DNA of 64,000 nt from CAVUMR01 sp963742715 (GTDB taxonomy: Bacteria; Actinomycetota; Actinomycetes; Mycobacteriales; Micromonosporaceae). The stretch lies in assembly GCA_963742715.1 (NCBI GenBank), contig CAVUMR010000003.1:620001-684000 (forward strand). Reading direction: 5' to 3'. Made by a program: the position numbers and the translations under genes. Below the pieces are notes generated by a model, which was not told the origin of the DNA, searched no databases, and saw only the letters and a program-made list of their open reading frames with translations. Below are positions 34,050-42,917 of this stretch, one piece after another (positions within the stretch are counted from its first letter, which is position 1; every line of letters starts with the position of its first letter).

Positions 34050-35153
34050 CTACCCGGATGCCGGATCGGCGCTTCCGTGCCGGCCCTGGGGCTGGGTGAC
34101 CGGGGCGGCTTGTGTCTCGGCGGCCGTTGCCGGGGCGACTTTCGGTTCGGTGGCCGGGGCTTTCGGTTCGGTGATCGGGGCGGCGAGCAGGGCGGTGACC
34201 AGCACGGTCGAGTCGGCGCCGGCCGGCAGCGCACTGACCTGCGCGTCACCCAGCTCGACCAGCCGCCATACCCCGTCCGACCGCAGCGCGAGATCGGTGG
34301 TGACGAACCGGCAGCCCAGCTCGGCGATCAGTGGTCCGATGGCGCGCAGGTCCGGCTCCGGCCGCTGGTCCGGGGTGTCCGGATGGGCACTGACCAGCAC
34401 CGGTACGCCGTCCAGCCACCAGACCCGCGCCTCGCCCGGTCGGGATCGACCCGCCCCGGGACCGTCGGCCCCGGCACCGTCGGCCCCGCCACCGTCGGCC
34501 CCGCCACCGTCGGCCCCGCCACCGTCGCCTCCGCCACCGTCAGCTCCGCGGCCGGTGACGAACGGCTCGAACGCGCGTACCACCAGGCCACCGGCCAGCG
34601 TGAGGTGCTGCAGTTCGACGAACCGGCGGAGCACCCGGTGTACCGCGTCGAGATCGGTGAGGTCCGGGATGTAGCAGGCGTCGTGCCAGTCGTGCTTGCG
34701 CGACTTGACGTAGTCCTTCACGATCCCCGGCCCAGCACCGAGCGGGGCCACGAGTGCGGCGAGCTCCTCCCGGGACGGTACGACCAGCGGCTCGGCCGGC
34801 ATCCACACACTGGCCGGGGTCACCTCGGCGAACGTGTCGTACCAGCCGGGCAGGTTGTGCGTACGGCGCTGATCCGCCGGTGGTACGAGCAGCCCGCCGC
34901 CGCGCTCGGCCAGTGCCACGGCCAGCTCTTCGTAGCGGAAGTCCGGGATCATCCAGCCGCGGTACCAGGCCGGCCCCAGTTCCGCGGGCACCCGGCGTAC
35001 CGCCGCGGGCAGGTCACCGACGAGCAGCGCGTCATGGTCGAGCAGGCCGTACGCCACGCCGGCCGCCCGTACCGCCTGGGCTTCGGCGACGAAGTTCCCG
35101 TCCACCCGCCCCGGCCGGAGAGGGTCGCCACAGAACAGGATCGGGGTCGGCAC
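34050..35153 (-). CDS. ATP-grasp domain protein of the P450 RiPP cluster
   Basis: A 367-aa protein, GTG start at 35153. TAGCCT (35166-35161 on the minus strand) ends seven bases before it, as in leaderless genes. ATP-grasp marks: GIVKDYVKSRKHDWHDACYI (Lys in the nucleotide site), LAGGLVVRAFEPF, and the final metal site RLVELGDAQVSALP with Glu. The family includes RimK-like ligases that join an amine to a carboxylate. A run of Gly/Ala/Asp repeats interrupts the domain at about 200-235, and a long Pro/Ala/Thr tail follows residue 325. It ends the minus operon of the two P450 and LLM genes. Peptide tailoring is the likely role, but substrate is not shown. Confidence 0.7.
   Translation of the reverse strand: MPTPILFCGDPLRPGRVDGNFVAEAQAVRAAGVAYGLLDHDALLVGDLPAAVRRVPAELGPAWYRGWMIPDFRYEELAVALAERGGGLLVPPADQRRTHNLPGWYDTFAEVTPASVWMPAEPLVVPSREELAALVAPLGAGPGIVKDYVKSRKHDWHDACYIPDLTDLDAVHRVLRRFVELQHLTLAGGLVVRAFEPFVTGRGADGGGGDGGGADGGGADGGGADGAGADGPGAGRSRPGEARVWWLDGVPVLVSAHPDTPDQRPEPDLRAIGPLIAELGCRFVTTDLALRSDGVWRLVELGDAQVSALPAGADSTVLVTALLAAPITEPKAPATEPKVAPATAAETQAAPVTQPQGRHGSADPASG
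34455..34550. repeat. In-frame 15-bp tandem repeats inside the ATP-grasp gene
   Basis: Units of GCCACCGTCGGCCCC repeat about six times with small changes. They code for the GADGGG-type linker, which lies between two conserved strands of the ATP-grasp domain, and look like a recent repeat expansion. Confidence 0.75.
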
Positions 35154-35217
35154 GGCGGACAGGCTACGGCAGCCGCGCCCGGTCCGACAGGAACCGCTCA
35201 GTCGACAGTGGGCGTAC

Positions 35218-36090
35218 CTATTCGACCATCGGGCGTACCTCCTGCGCGACGAACCGGATGAAGCCTTCCGGGTCCGGCTCGTCACCGAGCGGCTGCAGCA
35301 CCACGGTGTCGGCGCCGGCCTCGGCCCACCGTCGTACCCCGGCCGCGATCGCCTGCGCGTCACCGGCCACTCCGGCGTCGAGCGACTCGGGCTGCTGCCA
35401 CAGCCGCCGCTGCGCGGCCAGCCGCTCCACCGCGTCCGGCCCGGTCGCCGCGGCCAGGTACACGACCACCGGATGGTGCCCGGTCCGACCGGCGGTACGG
35501 CCACCCTCGTCGATGAGCTGACGCGCTTCCCGCACGCCGGCCACGGTCGTACCCCCGGTGAGAATCGTGCCGTCGGCGGCAGCGCCGGCCAGGCGGAGCG
35601 TGCGCGGCCCCTCCGCTCCGGCGAGGATCGCGGGGGCCACCGGCGGCGGCCAGTCCAGCGCGACCTCGGACAGCTGGACGTACCGGCCCTCCACGGTCAA
35701 CCGCTCGCCGCGCATCAGCGCGCGCAGCGCGTCGAGGTACTCGCGCAGCAGCGTCAACGGCGACTCGACCCGCTCGCCGACCTGACCCATCCAGTCCTGT
35801 ACGCCGTGCCCGACGCCGATCACCGACCGGCCCGGGAACAGTCGTACCAGCGTGGCGAGCTCCATCGCGGTCAGCGCGACGTTGCGCAGCGGTACCGGAA
35901 GCAGCCCGACCCCGACGCGCAGCCGTGAGGTCCAGGCCAGGATCGCGGACGCGGCCGCGATGCCGCTGGTCCAGAAGCAGTCCTCCCACAGCCACAGCTC
36001 GTCCAGGCCGGCCTCGTCGGCCGCCTCGGCCACGGCGCGCAGCCGCTCGGGTGGGGACTGGGGCAGGTACACGACGCCGAGAGTGGTCAT
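35218..36090 (-). CDS. LLM-class (luciferase-like) flavin/F420-dependent oxidoreductase
   Basis: A 290-aa TIM-barrel protein: LGVVYLPQSPPERLRAVAEAADEAGLDELWLWED at the start (split at PQSPP), LRVGVGLLPVPLRNVALTAMELATL, GRSVIGVGHGVQDWMGQVG and the late DTVVLQPLG are all typical of F420-dependent LLM enzymes. It transfers hydride between F420H2 (or FMNH2) and a substrate. ATG 36090 lies 49 bp after the P450 stop and 64 bp before the ATP-grasp gene in one direction. It could reduce a double bond or oxidise a residue of the P450-modified peptide. Confidence 0.82.
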   Translation of the reverse strand: MTTLGVVYLPQSPPERLRAVAEAADEAGLDELWLWEDCFWTSGIAAASAILAWTSRLRVGVGLLPVPLRNVALTAMELATLVRLFPGRSVIGVGHGVQDWMGQVGERVESPLTLLREYLDALRALMRGERLTVEGRYVQLSEVALDWPPPVAPAILAGAEGPRTLRLAGAAADGTILTGGTTVAGVREARQLIDEGGRTAGRTGHHPVVVYLAAATGPDAVERLAAQRRLWQQPESLDAGVAGDAQAIAAGVRRWAEAGADTVVLQPLGDEPDPEGFIRFVAQEVRPMVE

Positions 36091-36139
36091 CGGCCCACCC
36101 TTGCCGACCCGCTCCGGTCCTGCCAGGGGAAACGCAGGG

Positions 36140-37396
36140 TCACCAGGTCACGGGCAGTCGGGGCACCCCGTAGATGGCCCGGTCGGTGGACGTGGGCAGG
36201 TGGTCGGCGGGCTCGGCCAGCCGCAGGTCCGGCAGCCGGTCCAGCAGCGCACGGAACGTGATGGTCAACTGCAGCCGGGCGAGGTGCTCGCCGATGCACC
36301 GGTGGATGCCGTGCCCGAACGCGACATGCCCGGCGCCGCGATCCCAGCTCAGCGTGTCCGGCCCGTCGAACTGCCGGTCGTCGCGGTTGGCGGCGGTCAG
36401 CGACGCGATCACGGTGTCACCGGCGGCCACCTTCTGACCGGCCAGCACCAGCTCGTCGCGGGCCACCCGGACCAGGCCGAACTGTACGACGGTCAGATAG
36501 CGCAGCAGCTCCTCGACGGCCGCGTCGAGCCCGGACCGGTCACGGTGGAGCGCTTGGTAGCGGGCCGGGTCGTCCAGCAGCGCGAACAGCCCGAGAGCGA
36601 GCATCCCGGTGACCGTTTCGTGGCCGGCGGCCAGGATCATCGCGCAGATCGTCGCGATCTCGTCGTCCGGCAGCGGGGCGCCGTTCACCTCGCTCGCAAC
36701 CAGGTGGCTGACCAGGTCCGGACCGGGCTCGGCCCGCTTGCGTTGGACCAGTTCCCGCAGGTACTCCCGCATGCCCGGTTCGTTGACGGTCAGCAACGTG
36801 GCCGACCTCAGGCCGAACTCGGCGCGGTCGGCGACCGGCACGCCGAGCACTTCACCCACCACCAGAGCCGGCACGGGTACCGCGACCGCGGCGACGAAAT
36901 CCGCCGGCGCACCCGCGCGCACCATCGCCTCGATCCGGCTCGCGACGAGGCTCTCGATGTACGGCGCGAACCGGCGCACGCCCGCGGCGGTGAAGAACGG
37001 CGCGACGGCGCGCCGGTAGTGCGCGTGGTCCGGCCGGTCCATCGCGATGAACAGGCCGGCCGGAAGCCGCGGCTCGGGCGCCGGCACTTCGACCAGCGGC
37101 GCGGCGGGCTTCTCGACCGACGGAGCGGGCGGCGGCGCGGCGGGCTTCTCGACCGGCTTCTCGACCGGCGGGGCGGGCGGCGGCGCGGCGGGCGAGATGG
37201 CCCGGGTGTGCGCGGCGCTGAGCCGGCTGTCCGCCAGCGCGGCGCGCACCTCGGCCCAGCCGGTCACGAGCCAGGCGGTACCGGCACCGACCCGCACCCG
37301 GGTCACCGGACACCGTTGCCGCAGCTGCCCGAGCGCCGCCGGCGGGTCGAACGGATGGGTCCGCGTGATCGGGAACGGCTCGACCTGCTCGCTCAT
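36140..37396 (-). CDS. Cytochrome P450 with Pro-rich insertion
   Basis: A 418-aa bacterial class I P450 (needs external ferredoxin). Heme Cys motif FGHGIHRCIGEHLAR, I-helix AGHETV with the usual acid/Thr pair region, K-helix ExxR in EELLRYL. After residue 70 there is an insertion of about 40 residues of APPPAPPVEKPVEKP-type repeats in the B-C region, where bacterial P450s normally have a short loop facing the substrate. The ATG at 37396 overlaps the stop of the other P450 (ATGA), hence the two are coupled. Paired P450s next to a tiny precursor suggest side-chain cross-linking or hydroxylation of a peptide. Confidence 0.88.
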   Translation of the reverse strand: MSEQVEPFPITRTHPFDPPAALGQLRQRCPVTRVRVGAGTAWLVTGWAEVRAALADSRLSAAHTRAISPAAPPPAPPVEKPVEKPAAPPPAPSVEKPAAPLVEVPAPEPRLPAGLFIAMDRPDHAHYRRAVAPFFTAAGVRRFAPYIESLVASRIEAMVRAGAPADFVAAVAVPVPALVVGEVLGVPVADRAEFGLRSATLLTVNEPGMREYLRELVQRKRAEPGPDLVSHLVASEVNGAPLPDDEIATICAMILAAGHETVTGMLALGLFALLDDPARYQALHRDRSGLDAAVEELLRYLTVVQFGLVRVARDELVLAGQKVAAGDTVIASLTAANRDDRQFDGPDTLSWDRGAGHVAFGHGIHRCIGEHLARLQLTITFRALLDRLPDLRLAEPADHLPTSTDRAIYGVPRLPVTW

Positions 37397-38739
37397 GCCG
37401 CCGTCTGCCGCCGTTCCCAGCCACCGCGTACGCCCGTCGGCAGCAGCAGTCCGTCGCAGCTGACCGGCACCTCGTCGACGGTCGGCACCCGTACCTCGTG
37501 ATCGCGGAGGAGTACCGCGGTCAGCACGCTGAGCTGCCGCAACGCCAGTGCCGAGCCCGGGCAGACCCGCGGTCCGGCACCGAACGGCAGGTACGCGTGC
37601 CGCGCGTGCCCGCGCTGGTTGCCGAGCCAGCGGGACGGGTCGAAGGTGTGCGGCTCGGGCCAGAACCTGGCGTCGCGATGGATCACGTACGGGCAGATCA
37701 GGATCTGCTGGCCGGAGCGCAGCGCGTACCCGCCGACCGCGGTGTCCCGCATCGCGGTACGGGTGAGCAGCCACTGCGGCGGGTGCAGCCGCAGTACCTC
37801 GGAGATCGTCGCGGCGGTGAACTCCAGCCCGCCCACGCCCCGGGGCGCCGCCCCCTCGGAGCCGGGATCGCTCGCGCCGCTCGCGAGCCACTTCGTCGCC
37901 TCGGCTCGTACCGCTTCGGCGATCTCCGGATGGGTGGCGAGCCGTACGACGATCCACGACAGCGCGGCACCCGGTACGCCGTGCGAGGCGAACATCGCCA
38001 TCCGCAGTACCGAGACGAGCATGCCGTCGCTGTCGTCGCCGGACTTCACCCCGGACAGCAGGGCATCCAGCAGGTCCCGGGGCGTTCCGGTGTACGCCGA
38101 CGCGCGCCGCTCGGCGATGCAGTCGGCGATCAGCGCGCGCAGCTCCTGGTCGGCGGTGGCCGCGGCGGCTGCCCGTGGCCGTGGCCACCAGCGCCAGCGC
38201 GCCTCGCCCTCCTGGAGCACCGACAGCGCGGTGGTGAACAGCGCGTTGGCGCGGCTGGCCACATCCGACAGCAGGCCCGCCTGCCCGGGGTCGCCGCCCA
38301 GACAGAAGTCGACGATCAAGCGCCCGGAAACGTGCCGGCAGGTGTCCACCAGATCCGCGGACGTACCGGCGTGCAGATCCAGCAACTTGGTGGCGTCGGC
38401 GGTCAGTCGGGAAAGGTGCGAATCCGCCAATTGTTCGGCAAACCCGTGCCAGATATTCCGGCGTACCGCCATCCAATTGTCGATTCGGCTCATCGCCTGT
38501 TCGCGCCGCCGGCGACCCGCCAATTGGCTGGTTTCCAAAAGGTACGTGTCATTCGTCGAGGTAAGCACCGAATGCGCGGTATCCGGATCGTGCGTGACGA
38601 GCAGGCCGGGCGCGATGCGCACCACGTCGCCGTACCGGTTGCGGCTCTCCTCCAACCAGCCGATCCGGTCGGCCAGGTAGTTCTCCATGTCACCGACCAG
38701 CCATCGGCCCGGCGGCCCGGGCACTCGGTCAGCCGTCAT
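37393..38739 (-). CDS. Cytochrome P450 with atypical I-helix, first enzyme after the small precursor
   Basis: A 448-aa P450 beginning TADRVPGPPGRWLVGDMENYLAD. The heme motif is FGAGPRVCPGSALALRQ and the K-helix ExxR is in ISEVLRLHPP. The I-helix reads MFASHGVPGAALSW, where the usual A-G-x-D/E-T is absent; P450s that couple aromatic rings often lack that Thr. The ATG at 38739 is 84 bp from the precursor stop, with a hairpin between. Its closeness to the 26-aa gene makes it the prime candidate for Tyr/His/Cys cross-linking in that peptide; this is inference. Confidence 0.87.
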   Translation of the reverse strand: MTADRVPGPPGRWLVGDMENYLADRIGWLEESRNRYGDVVRIAPGLLVTHDPDTAHSVLTSTNDTYLLETSQLAGRRRREQAMSRIDNWMAVRRNIWHGFAEQLADSHLSRLTADATKLLDLHAGTSADLVDTCRHVSGRLIVDFCLGGDPGQAGLLSDVASRANALFTTALSVLQEGEARWRWWPRPRAAAAATADQELRALIADCIAERRASAYTGTPRDLLDALLSGVKSGDDSDGMLVSVLRMAMFASHGVPGAALSWIVVRLATHPEIAEAVRAEATKWLASGASDPGSEGAAPRGVGGLEFTAATISEVLRLHPPQWLLTRTAMRDTAVGGYALRSGQQILICPYVIHRDARFWPEPHTFDPSRWLGNQRGHARHAYLPFGAGPRVCPGSALALRQLSVLTAVLLRDHEVRVPTVDEVPVSCDGLLLPTGVRGGWERRQTAA

Positions 38740-38778
38740 CCCGACCCCTTCTCACCCGCGGAACATCAGCCAAACACA

Positions 38779-38815
38779 GATATCGGGGGCTACCCAGGTG
38801 GCAGCCCCCGATATC
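38779..38815 (-). terminator. 13-bp-stem hairpin between RiPP precursor and P450 genes
   Basis: GATATCGGGGGCT (38779-38791) pairs perfectly with AGCCCCCGATATC (38803-38815), loop 11 bases, followed on the minus strand by a mildly T-rich stretch. Its place just after the precursor fits an attenuator that lets much more precursor than enzyme be made, or an mRNA 3' end. Confidence 0.75.
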
Positions 38816-38822
38816 CGGTTGA

Positions 38823-38903
38823 TCAGTGGCAGTCGATGTAGAGGTACGCCCCGCTGAAACGAGCCCGCTTGATGCGCATTCCGACCATCTTCAAGTAGCG
38901 CAT
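38823..38903 (-). CDS. 26-aa RiPP precursor peptide ending in YLYIDCH
   Basis: The sequence is MRYLKMVGMRIKRARFSG followed by AYLYIDCH and a stop. ATG 38903 has GGGGAGG four bases upstream, one of the best ribosome sites in the window, and a promoter lies before it. The basic front half looks like a leader and the last seven or eight residues, with two Tyr, one Cys and a C-terminal His, like a core. Known P450-modified RiPPs use such tiny precursors, for example the pentapeptide MxYxH of biarylitides; interestingly, this one also starts MRYL. Two P450 genes follow. The product would be a Tyr/His/Cys cross-linked small peptide. I do not know a described family with this core. Confidence 0.72.
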   Translation of the reverse strand: MRYLKMVGMRIKRARFSGAYLYIDCH

Positions 38904-39023
38904 TTTGCCTCCCCTTTTCATCCGGCCCGGTCACCCGATTCCTCAGCTCCGCGGATTCCTCCAGTTCGGATCCGCTGAACTCAGGCCTCAGTTCCCGAAA
39001 CCTAATCAGGACAATTAGTCGTA

Positions 39024-39053
39024 AATATGCCAGCCGGTACTAAGGACTGTCAA
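39024..39053 (-). promoter_or_regulatory. Promoter of the P450 RiPP operon
   Basis: On the minus strand TTGACA (39053-39048) and CATATT (39029-39024) are separated by 18 bp. Transcription would start near 39017, giving a leader of about 110 bases before the precursor ATG at 38903. It lies between the precursor and the subtilisin stop. Confidence 0.6.
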
Positions 39054-39092
39054 CCCTCTACTCATTGTCACCAAACCGGTGGATTCCCGCGC

Positions 39093-42000
39093 CTACCGCA
39101 GGAGGTACGCCCGGATGATCGTCTGGGTGACCGTGTTGCCGGCGGCATCGCGCGCGGTTGCCCGCAACGACACCGACGTCGCGCCGGCCGGATGGGCGAC
39201 GGTCGCCACCCAGCCGGAGCCGGACCGGCGCAGCGTGACCGGAGTCCAGGTGCCGCCCTCGTCGAACGACGCCTGCACGGTGAGCGCGGTGGCGGCTCCG
39301 CCGGGCGCCCCCGCGTCCTTCTGCACGCTTACCGGGAACGAGCTCGAACTCCCGGCCTTCGCGGTGTTCGATCCGTCCAGCTTCGGCGCGTACCGCACCG
39401 CCATCAGCGGCAGCGGGGTCGGCTCCGCGGATTTCCGGGCCGACCGGAAACCCCACTCCACGTGCACCTTCGTGGACACCTGCCACCACGGCTGGTTCCG
39501 CCGGATCTCGGTGACCACCTTGTAGCCGGCCGGCTCGGTAGTGGCCGCGAAGCGGCCGACGCCCGGGTTCCGGTCGAACGTGTCGATCAGTTTCCCGTCC
39601 CGGTACAGGCTGATGAACCCGTCCTCGTCCAGGATGTGCTGGGTGTTCGACATCGAGTACTGCAGGTACCGCAGCCCGCTCGAGTCGACGAACACCGGCA
39701 CGTCGAAGTCGAACGTGTCGTCCTGCCGGTACGCCGACGCCGGCCGCCACGGGTAGTACCCGAGCCCCGGTCCGATCACCGCGGCCTGCAGGTCCTCGGT
39801 GTACGTGTGACCGGCCCGGTACGTCCGGCCCTCCAGCGCGGCGAAGTCCATGCCGCAGGCGCACGGGCTGATGAACGTCCCCTGCTCGCCCGGCGTGACG
39901 TACACGTCCTGCCAACCCGGCGTCTGGAACGGCATCCCCGCCGGGTCGACGACCTGGCCGGGGCCGAGCGCGCGGTACCGCATCCGGATCTTCACCAGGT
40001 CACTGTCCGACACCTGGTGCGTGGTGGCCGGCAGCCGGCCCTTGTCGTGCCAGTGCAGCTGATACCGGTACGGGCTGGCCATGGACGCCCGCACGGTCAC
40101 CTGCACCGGTCCGGCCTGGGCGCGCGCGATCAGCGTCTCCGCCGCCACGCCGTCCATCGCGGCCACCGGCAGCGGCAACCTGTCCGCCGGTGCGTCCGGA
40201 TCGAGCCAGCCGGTGTGCAGCACCATCACGCCGCCCGCCTTCGCGATCGCGGCCAGTCGCGCGGGCACCTCGGGCAGGTCCGCGTCGTCCACGGTGAGCA
40301 GGACCAGCTTGCCGTCGACGTCCACCGTGGACAGCTCGTCGGCGGTGCCGTGCCCGGCGTACACCGCCGGCAGCTCGTGCGTGCCGAGCAGCCGTGGCTT
40401 CCAGACGTTCTCCCACATCGACGGGGTGTGCAGTTCCGGAGTTCCGGACGCGGTCACGGCCAGATCCGGCTCGGTGACGGCGAAGACCTGGTCCACGACG
40501 AGCCCGCTGGCGTCCGCGCCGGCGGCGACCCCGAAGTACACCTGGTCCGGGGTACGACCGAAGGCGTACACGTTCGCCCCGCCGGTCGGGGTGTCCAGAG
40601 CGGCCGACAGCGACACCGACCCGGCCGTGCCCGGCCGCGCCACCGTGGCCGCCACCCGGTGCGCCTGCCGGCCGTCCAGGGTCAGGGTGTGGTCCGCGTC
40701 CAGCGCGAACGACGGGTGCGTCATCGTGGTCACCGCCTGGCTGCCGTCGGCGAGCGGCGTCCGCGTCTCGCCGCTGACCACGTACCGCCCGGCCGGCAGT
40801 TCGGTCGGCTCCCCCGACATGGCGAAGTACGACTCGCCGGTGTCCAGGCTGACCACGTTGAACGGGGTACCAGCGGCCTCGGCGCCGGAGCGGTCCAGCA
40901 GCTTCACGGTCAGCTGGTGGACAGGCGCGGCGACGGTGAGCCCGACCGCGGTACGGACCGCGACGTGCCCACCGGCCGAAGCCTCCAGCAGGGCGCCGTA
41001 GGACCCGGCCCGGGCCAGGCCCGGGTCACCGGTGACCGCGACCTTCGCGGTACCGCCGGCCGGCACGGTCACGTGCGCGGTGTCCAGCCCGAACAGGCCG
41101 TCCGGGGCGGTACCGCGGACCCGCAGGTCCAGCGTCACCGGCGCGGTGCCGGAGTTGGTGTAGGTGACGGACTGCCGGACCGGGTCGGCGGAGTCAGGGT
41201 GGCTGCCCAGGCTCACGCTCGCCGGTGCCGCGGTGACCGTCGCGGTGACCGCGGCCGCCAGGTTCATCCGACCGGTGCCCTGGTCGTAGACGCCCAGCCC
41301 CGACCGCGGCGCGGCACTGCCGAGCAGCAGCTGCTCGATCCGGGCACCGGTCCAGTCGGGGTGCTGCTGGAACAGCAGCGCGGCGCCGCCGGCCACGTGC
41401 GGGGCGGCCATCGAGGTGCCGGACGCCTGGGTGTACCGGGCGTTCAGCGGCTCGCCCATGGTGGTGCCGGTCGCCCGCGCGGCGACGATGTCCGCACCCG
41501 GTGCGGCCAGGTCCGGCTTGACCGCCCCGTCACCCAGCCGCGGCCCACGGGACGAGAACGACGCCCGGTCCCCGCCCTTGGTCAGCGCGGCCACGGCCAG
41601 CGCCGAGTCGGCCGACGCCGGGCTGTCGATCCAGCCCCGGTCCGAGTGGTTGCCGGCCGCGACCACGAACAGCGTGCCGTGTTCGGCGGACAGCGCGTTC
41701 AGCGCGGTGGACACCGGGTCGGTACCGTCGCTCGGGTCCCCGCCGAGGCTCAGGTTGACCACCTTCGCCCGCTCGGCCGCCCACTGCATGCCGGCGATGA
41801 CCCAGGACTCCTGACCGCTGCCGGTGTCGTCGAGCACCTTGCCGGCCAGCAGCTTCGCGTCCGGGGCCACCCCGCGGTACCGACCGCCGGAGGCGGCGCC
41901 GGTGCCGGCGATGGTCGACGCGACGTGGGTGCCGTGCCCGAGGTGGTCGGCCGTGCCGGTCTCCCCGCCGGTGAAGTCCTTGCCACCGGCCACCCTGCCA

Positions 42001-42728
42001 GCCAGGTCCGGGTGCTCGGCGTCGATGCCGCTGTCCAGCACCGCGACGGTCACGCCGGTGCCGGTGTACCCGGCCTTCCACGCCGCCGGGGCGCCTACCT
42101 GGGGCACCGACTCGTCCAGGCTGGCGCGGACCACGCCGTCCAGCCAGATCCGGCGTACTCCGGCGCGCATGGTCGTGCCCCTACCGGTGGGCGCGGTGGC
42201 CCGCCAGAATCCGGCGGCACCGGCCTTCGGCTGCGCCACCGCGGTCATCCCGACCCCGGCCAGGTCCGCGGTGCGTCGGGCACCGCCCCGGGCCAGCGCT
42301 CCGCTGTCCGATGTGGACACCAGCAGCGGTACGTCGGAGCGGTGCGCGTCGTCGTAACCGTCCTGTACGAGTCCGGTCACGTCGAACAGCCGCTCGTCGA
42401 GCCGCCCGGCGCGCACCGAGGCGGCCGCGTCAGCCGGTACCACGTGCAGGTGCCCGGCACCGTCGGACCAGCGGTACCACGTCATAGGCCCGCGCCGGGG
42501 CGCCGGCTCGATCGTCGCCTGCCGGCCGCGCAGCGTCACCCGGTCACCGGTGACCAGGGTGACCCGTACCGCCGGTCCGGTGACCGGTGCCGCGGCGGCG
42601 GGTACGGCCGGGTCGGTGACCGCACCGATCGCGACGCCGCCGGCAATGGTGCCGGCCACCACGATCAGGCCGGTCGCGAGCGCGCCGAGCCCGAACCCGG
42701 CCCCACGCCCGCTGGTTATCCGTTTCAT
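39093..42728 (-). CDS. Large secreted subtilisin-family (S8) serine protease
   Basis: A 1211-aa exported protease. The N-terminus has Lys/Arg, a hydrophobic helix (about 12-40) and an Ala-rich cleavage zone. The catalytic triad is complete: VAVLDSGIDAEHPDL (Asp about 230), GHGTHVASTIAG (His about 264) and SGTSMAAPHVAGG (Ser about 438); the oxyanion Asn is in VVAAGNHSD. The propeptide covers about 45-200; the long C-terminal part after 500 is made of beta-rich domains, ending in a segment like TSVSLRATARDAAGNTVTQT. ATG 42728 follows GGGGAG. It acts outside the cell on proteins. It points in the same direction as the P450 cluster, but is separated by a promoter. Confidence 0.93.
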   Translation of the reverse strand: MKRITSGRGAGFGLGALATGLIVVAGTIAGGVAIGAVTDPAVPAAAAPVTGPAVRVTLVTGDRVTLRGRQATIEPAPRRGPMTWYRWSDGAGHLHVVPADAAASVRAGRLDERLFDVTGLVQDGYDDAHRSDVPLLVSTSDSGALARGGARRTADLAGVGMTAVAQPKAGAAGFWRATAPTGRGTTMRAGVRRIWLDGVVRASLDESVPQVGAPAAWKAGYTGTGVTVAVLDSGIDAEHPDLAGRVAGGKDFTGGETGTADHLGHGTHVASTIAGTGAASGGRYRGVAPDAKLLAGKVLDDTGSGQESWVIAGMQWAAERAKVVNLSLGGDPSDGTDPVSTALNALSAEHGTLFVVAAGNHSDRGWIDSPASADSALAVAALTKGGDRASFSSRGPRLGDGAVKPDLAAPGADIVAARATGTTMGEPLNARYTQASGTSMAAPHVAGGAALLFQQHPDWTGARIEQLLLGSAAPRSGLGVYDQGTGRMNLAAAVTATVTAAPASVSLGSHPDSADPVRQSVTYTNSGTAPVTLDLRVRGTAPDGLFGLDTAHVTVPAGGTAKVAVTGDPGLARAGSYGALLEASAGGHVAVRTAVGLTVAAPVHQLTVKLLDRSGAEAAGTPFNVVSLDTGESYFAMSGEPTELPAGRYVVSGETRTPLADGSQAVTTMTHPSFALDADHTLTLDGRQAHRVAATVARPGTAGSVSLSAALDTPTGGANVYAFGRTPDQVYFGVAAGADASGLVVDQVFAVTEPDLAVTASGTPELHTPSMWENVWKPRLLGTHELPAVYAGHGTADELSTVDVDGKLVLLTVDDADLPEVPARLAAIAKAGGVMVLHTGWLDPDAPADRLPLPVAAMDGVAAETLIARAQAGPVQVTVRASMASPYRYQLHWHDKGRLPATTHQVSDSDLVKIRMRYRALGPGQVVDPAGMPFQTPGWQDVYVTPGEQGTFISPCACGMDFAALEGRTYRAGHTYTEDLQAAVIGPGLGYYPWRPASAYRQDDTFDFDVPVFVDSSGLRYLQYSMSNTQHILDEDGFISLYRDGKLIDTFDRNPGVGRFAATTEPAGYKVVTEIRRNQPWWQVSTKVHVEWGFRSARKSAEPTPLPLMAVRYAPKLDGSNTAKAGSSSSFPVSVQKDAGAPGGAATALTVQASFDEGGTWTPVTLRRSGSGWVATVAHPAGATSVSLRATARDAAGNTVTQTIIRAYLLR

Positions 42729-42757
42729 CGTGACGTTCTCCCCTGGTCTCGTGTTTC

Positions 42758-42814
42758 TGGGTGGCGTCGCTCGTCCTGGGTGGCGTCGCTCGTCCTGGGT
42801 GGCGTCGCTCGTTC
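42758..42814. repeat. Three 19-bp tandem repeats upstream of the S8 protease gene
   Basis: TGGGTGGCGTCGCTCGTCC repeats at 42758, 42777 and 42796 (last copy with one change). They sit 30-85 bp before the protease start, where the promoter should lie, and may be regulator sites or a replication slip. Confidence 0.75.
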
Positions 42815-42877
42815 TGGGCGCGCGGAAGCGACGCACGGCGCGCCGCGCGCAAGGAAGTGGTGACTGTGGTGACGGGA

Positions 42878-42912
42878 CGGTGGCCCCGGGCCTAGCCGGT
42901 CCGGGGCCACCG
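42878..42912 (-). terminator. Hairpin terminator of the ECF sigma operon
   Basis: CGGTGGCCCCGG (42878-42889) pairs with CCGGGGCCACCG (42901-42912), loop 11 bases, directly after the stop at 42918 of the sigma-factor partner gene. The 12-bp GC stem without a clear T run is usual for actinobacteria. Confidence 0.75.
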
Positions 42913-42917
42913 GTCGC

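Noticed and set aside
37397..38476. Upstream extension of the second P450 in frame to 38476
   Set aside because: The extension is an Arg/Ala-rich shadow of the other P450. The ATG at 37396 starts exactly at the P450 N-terminus.
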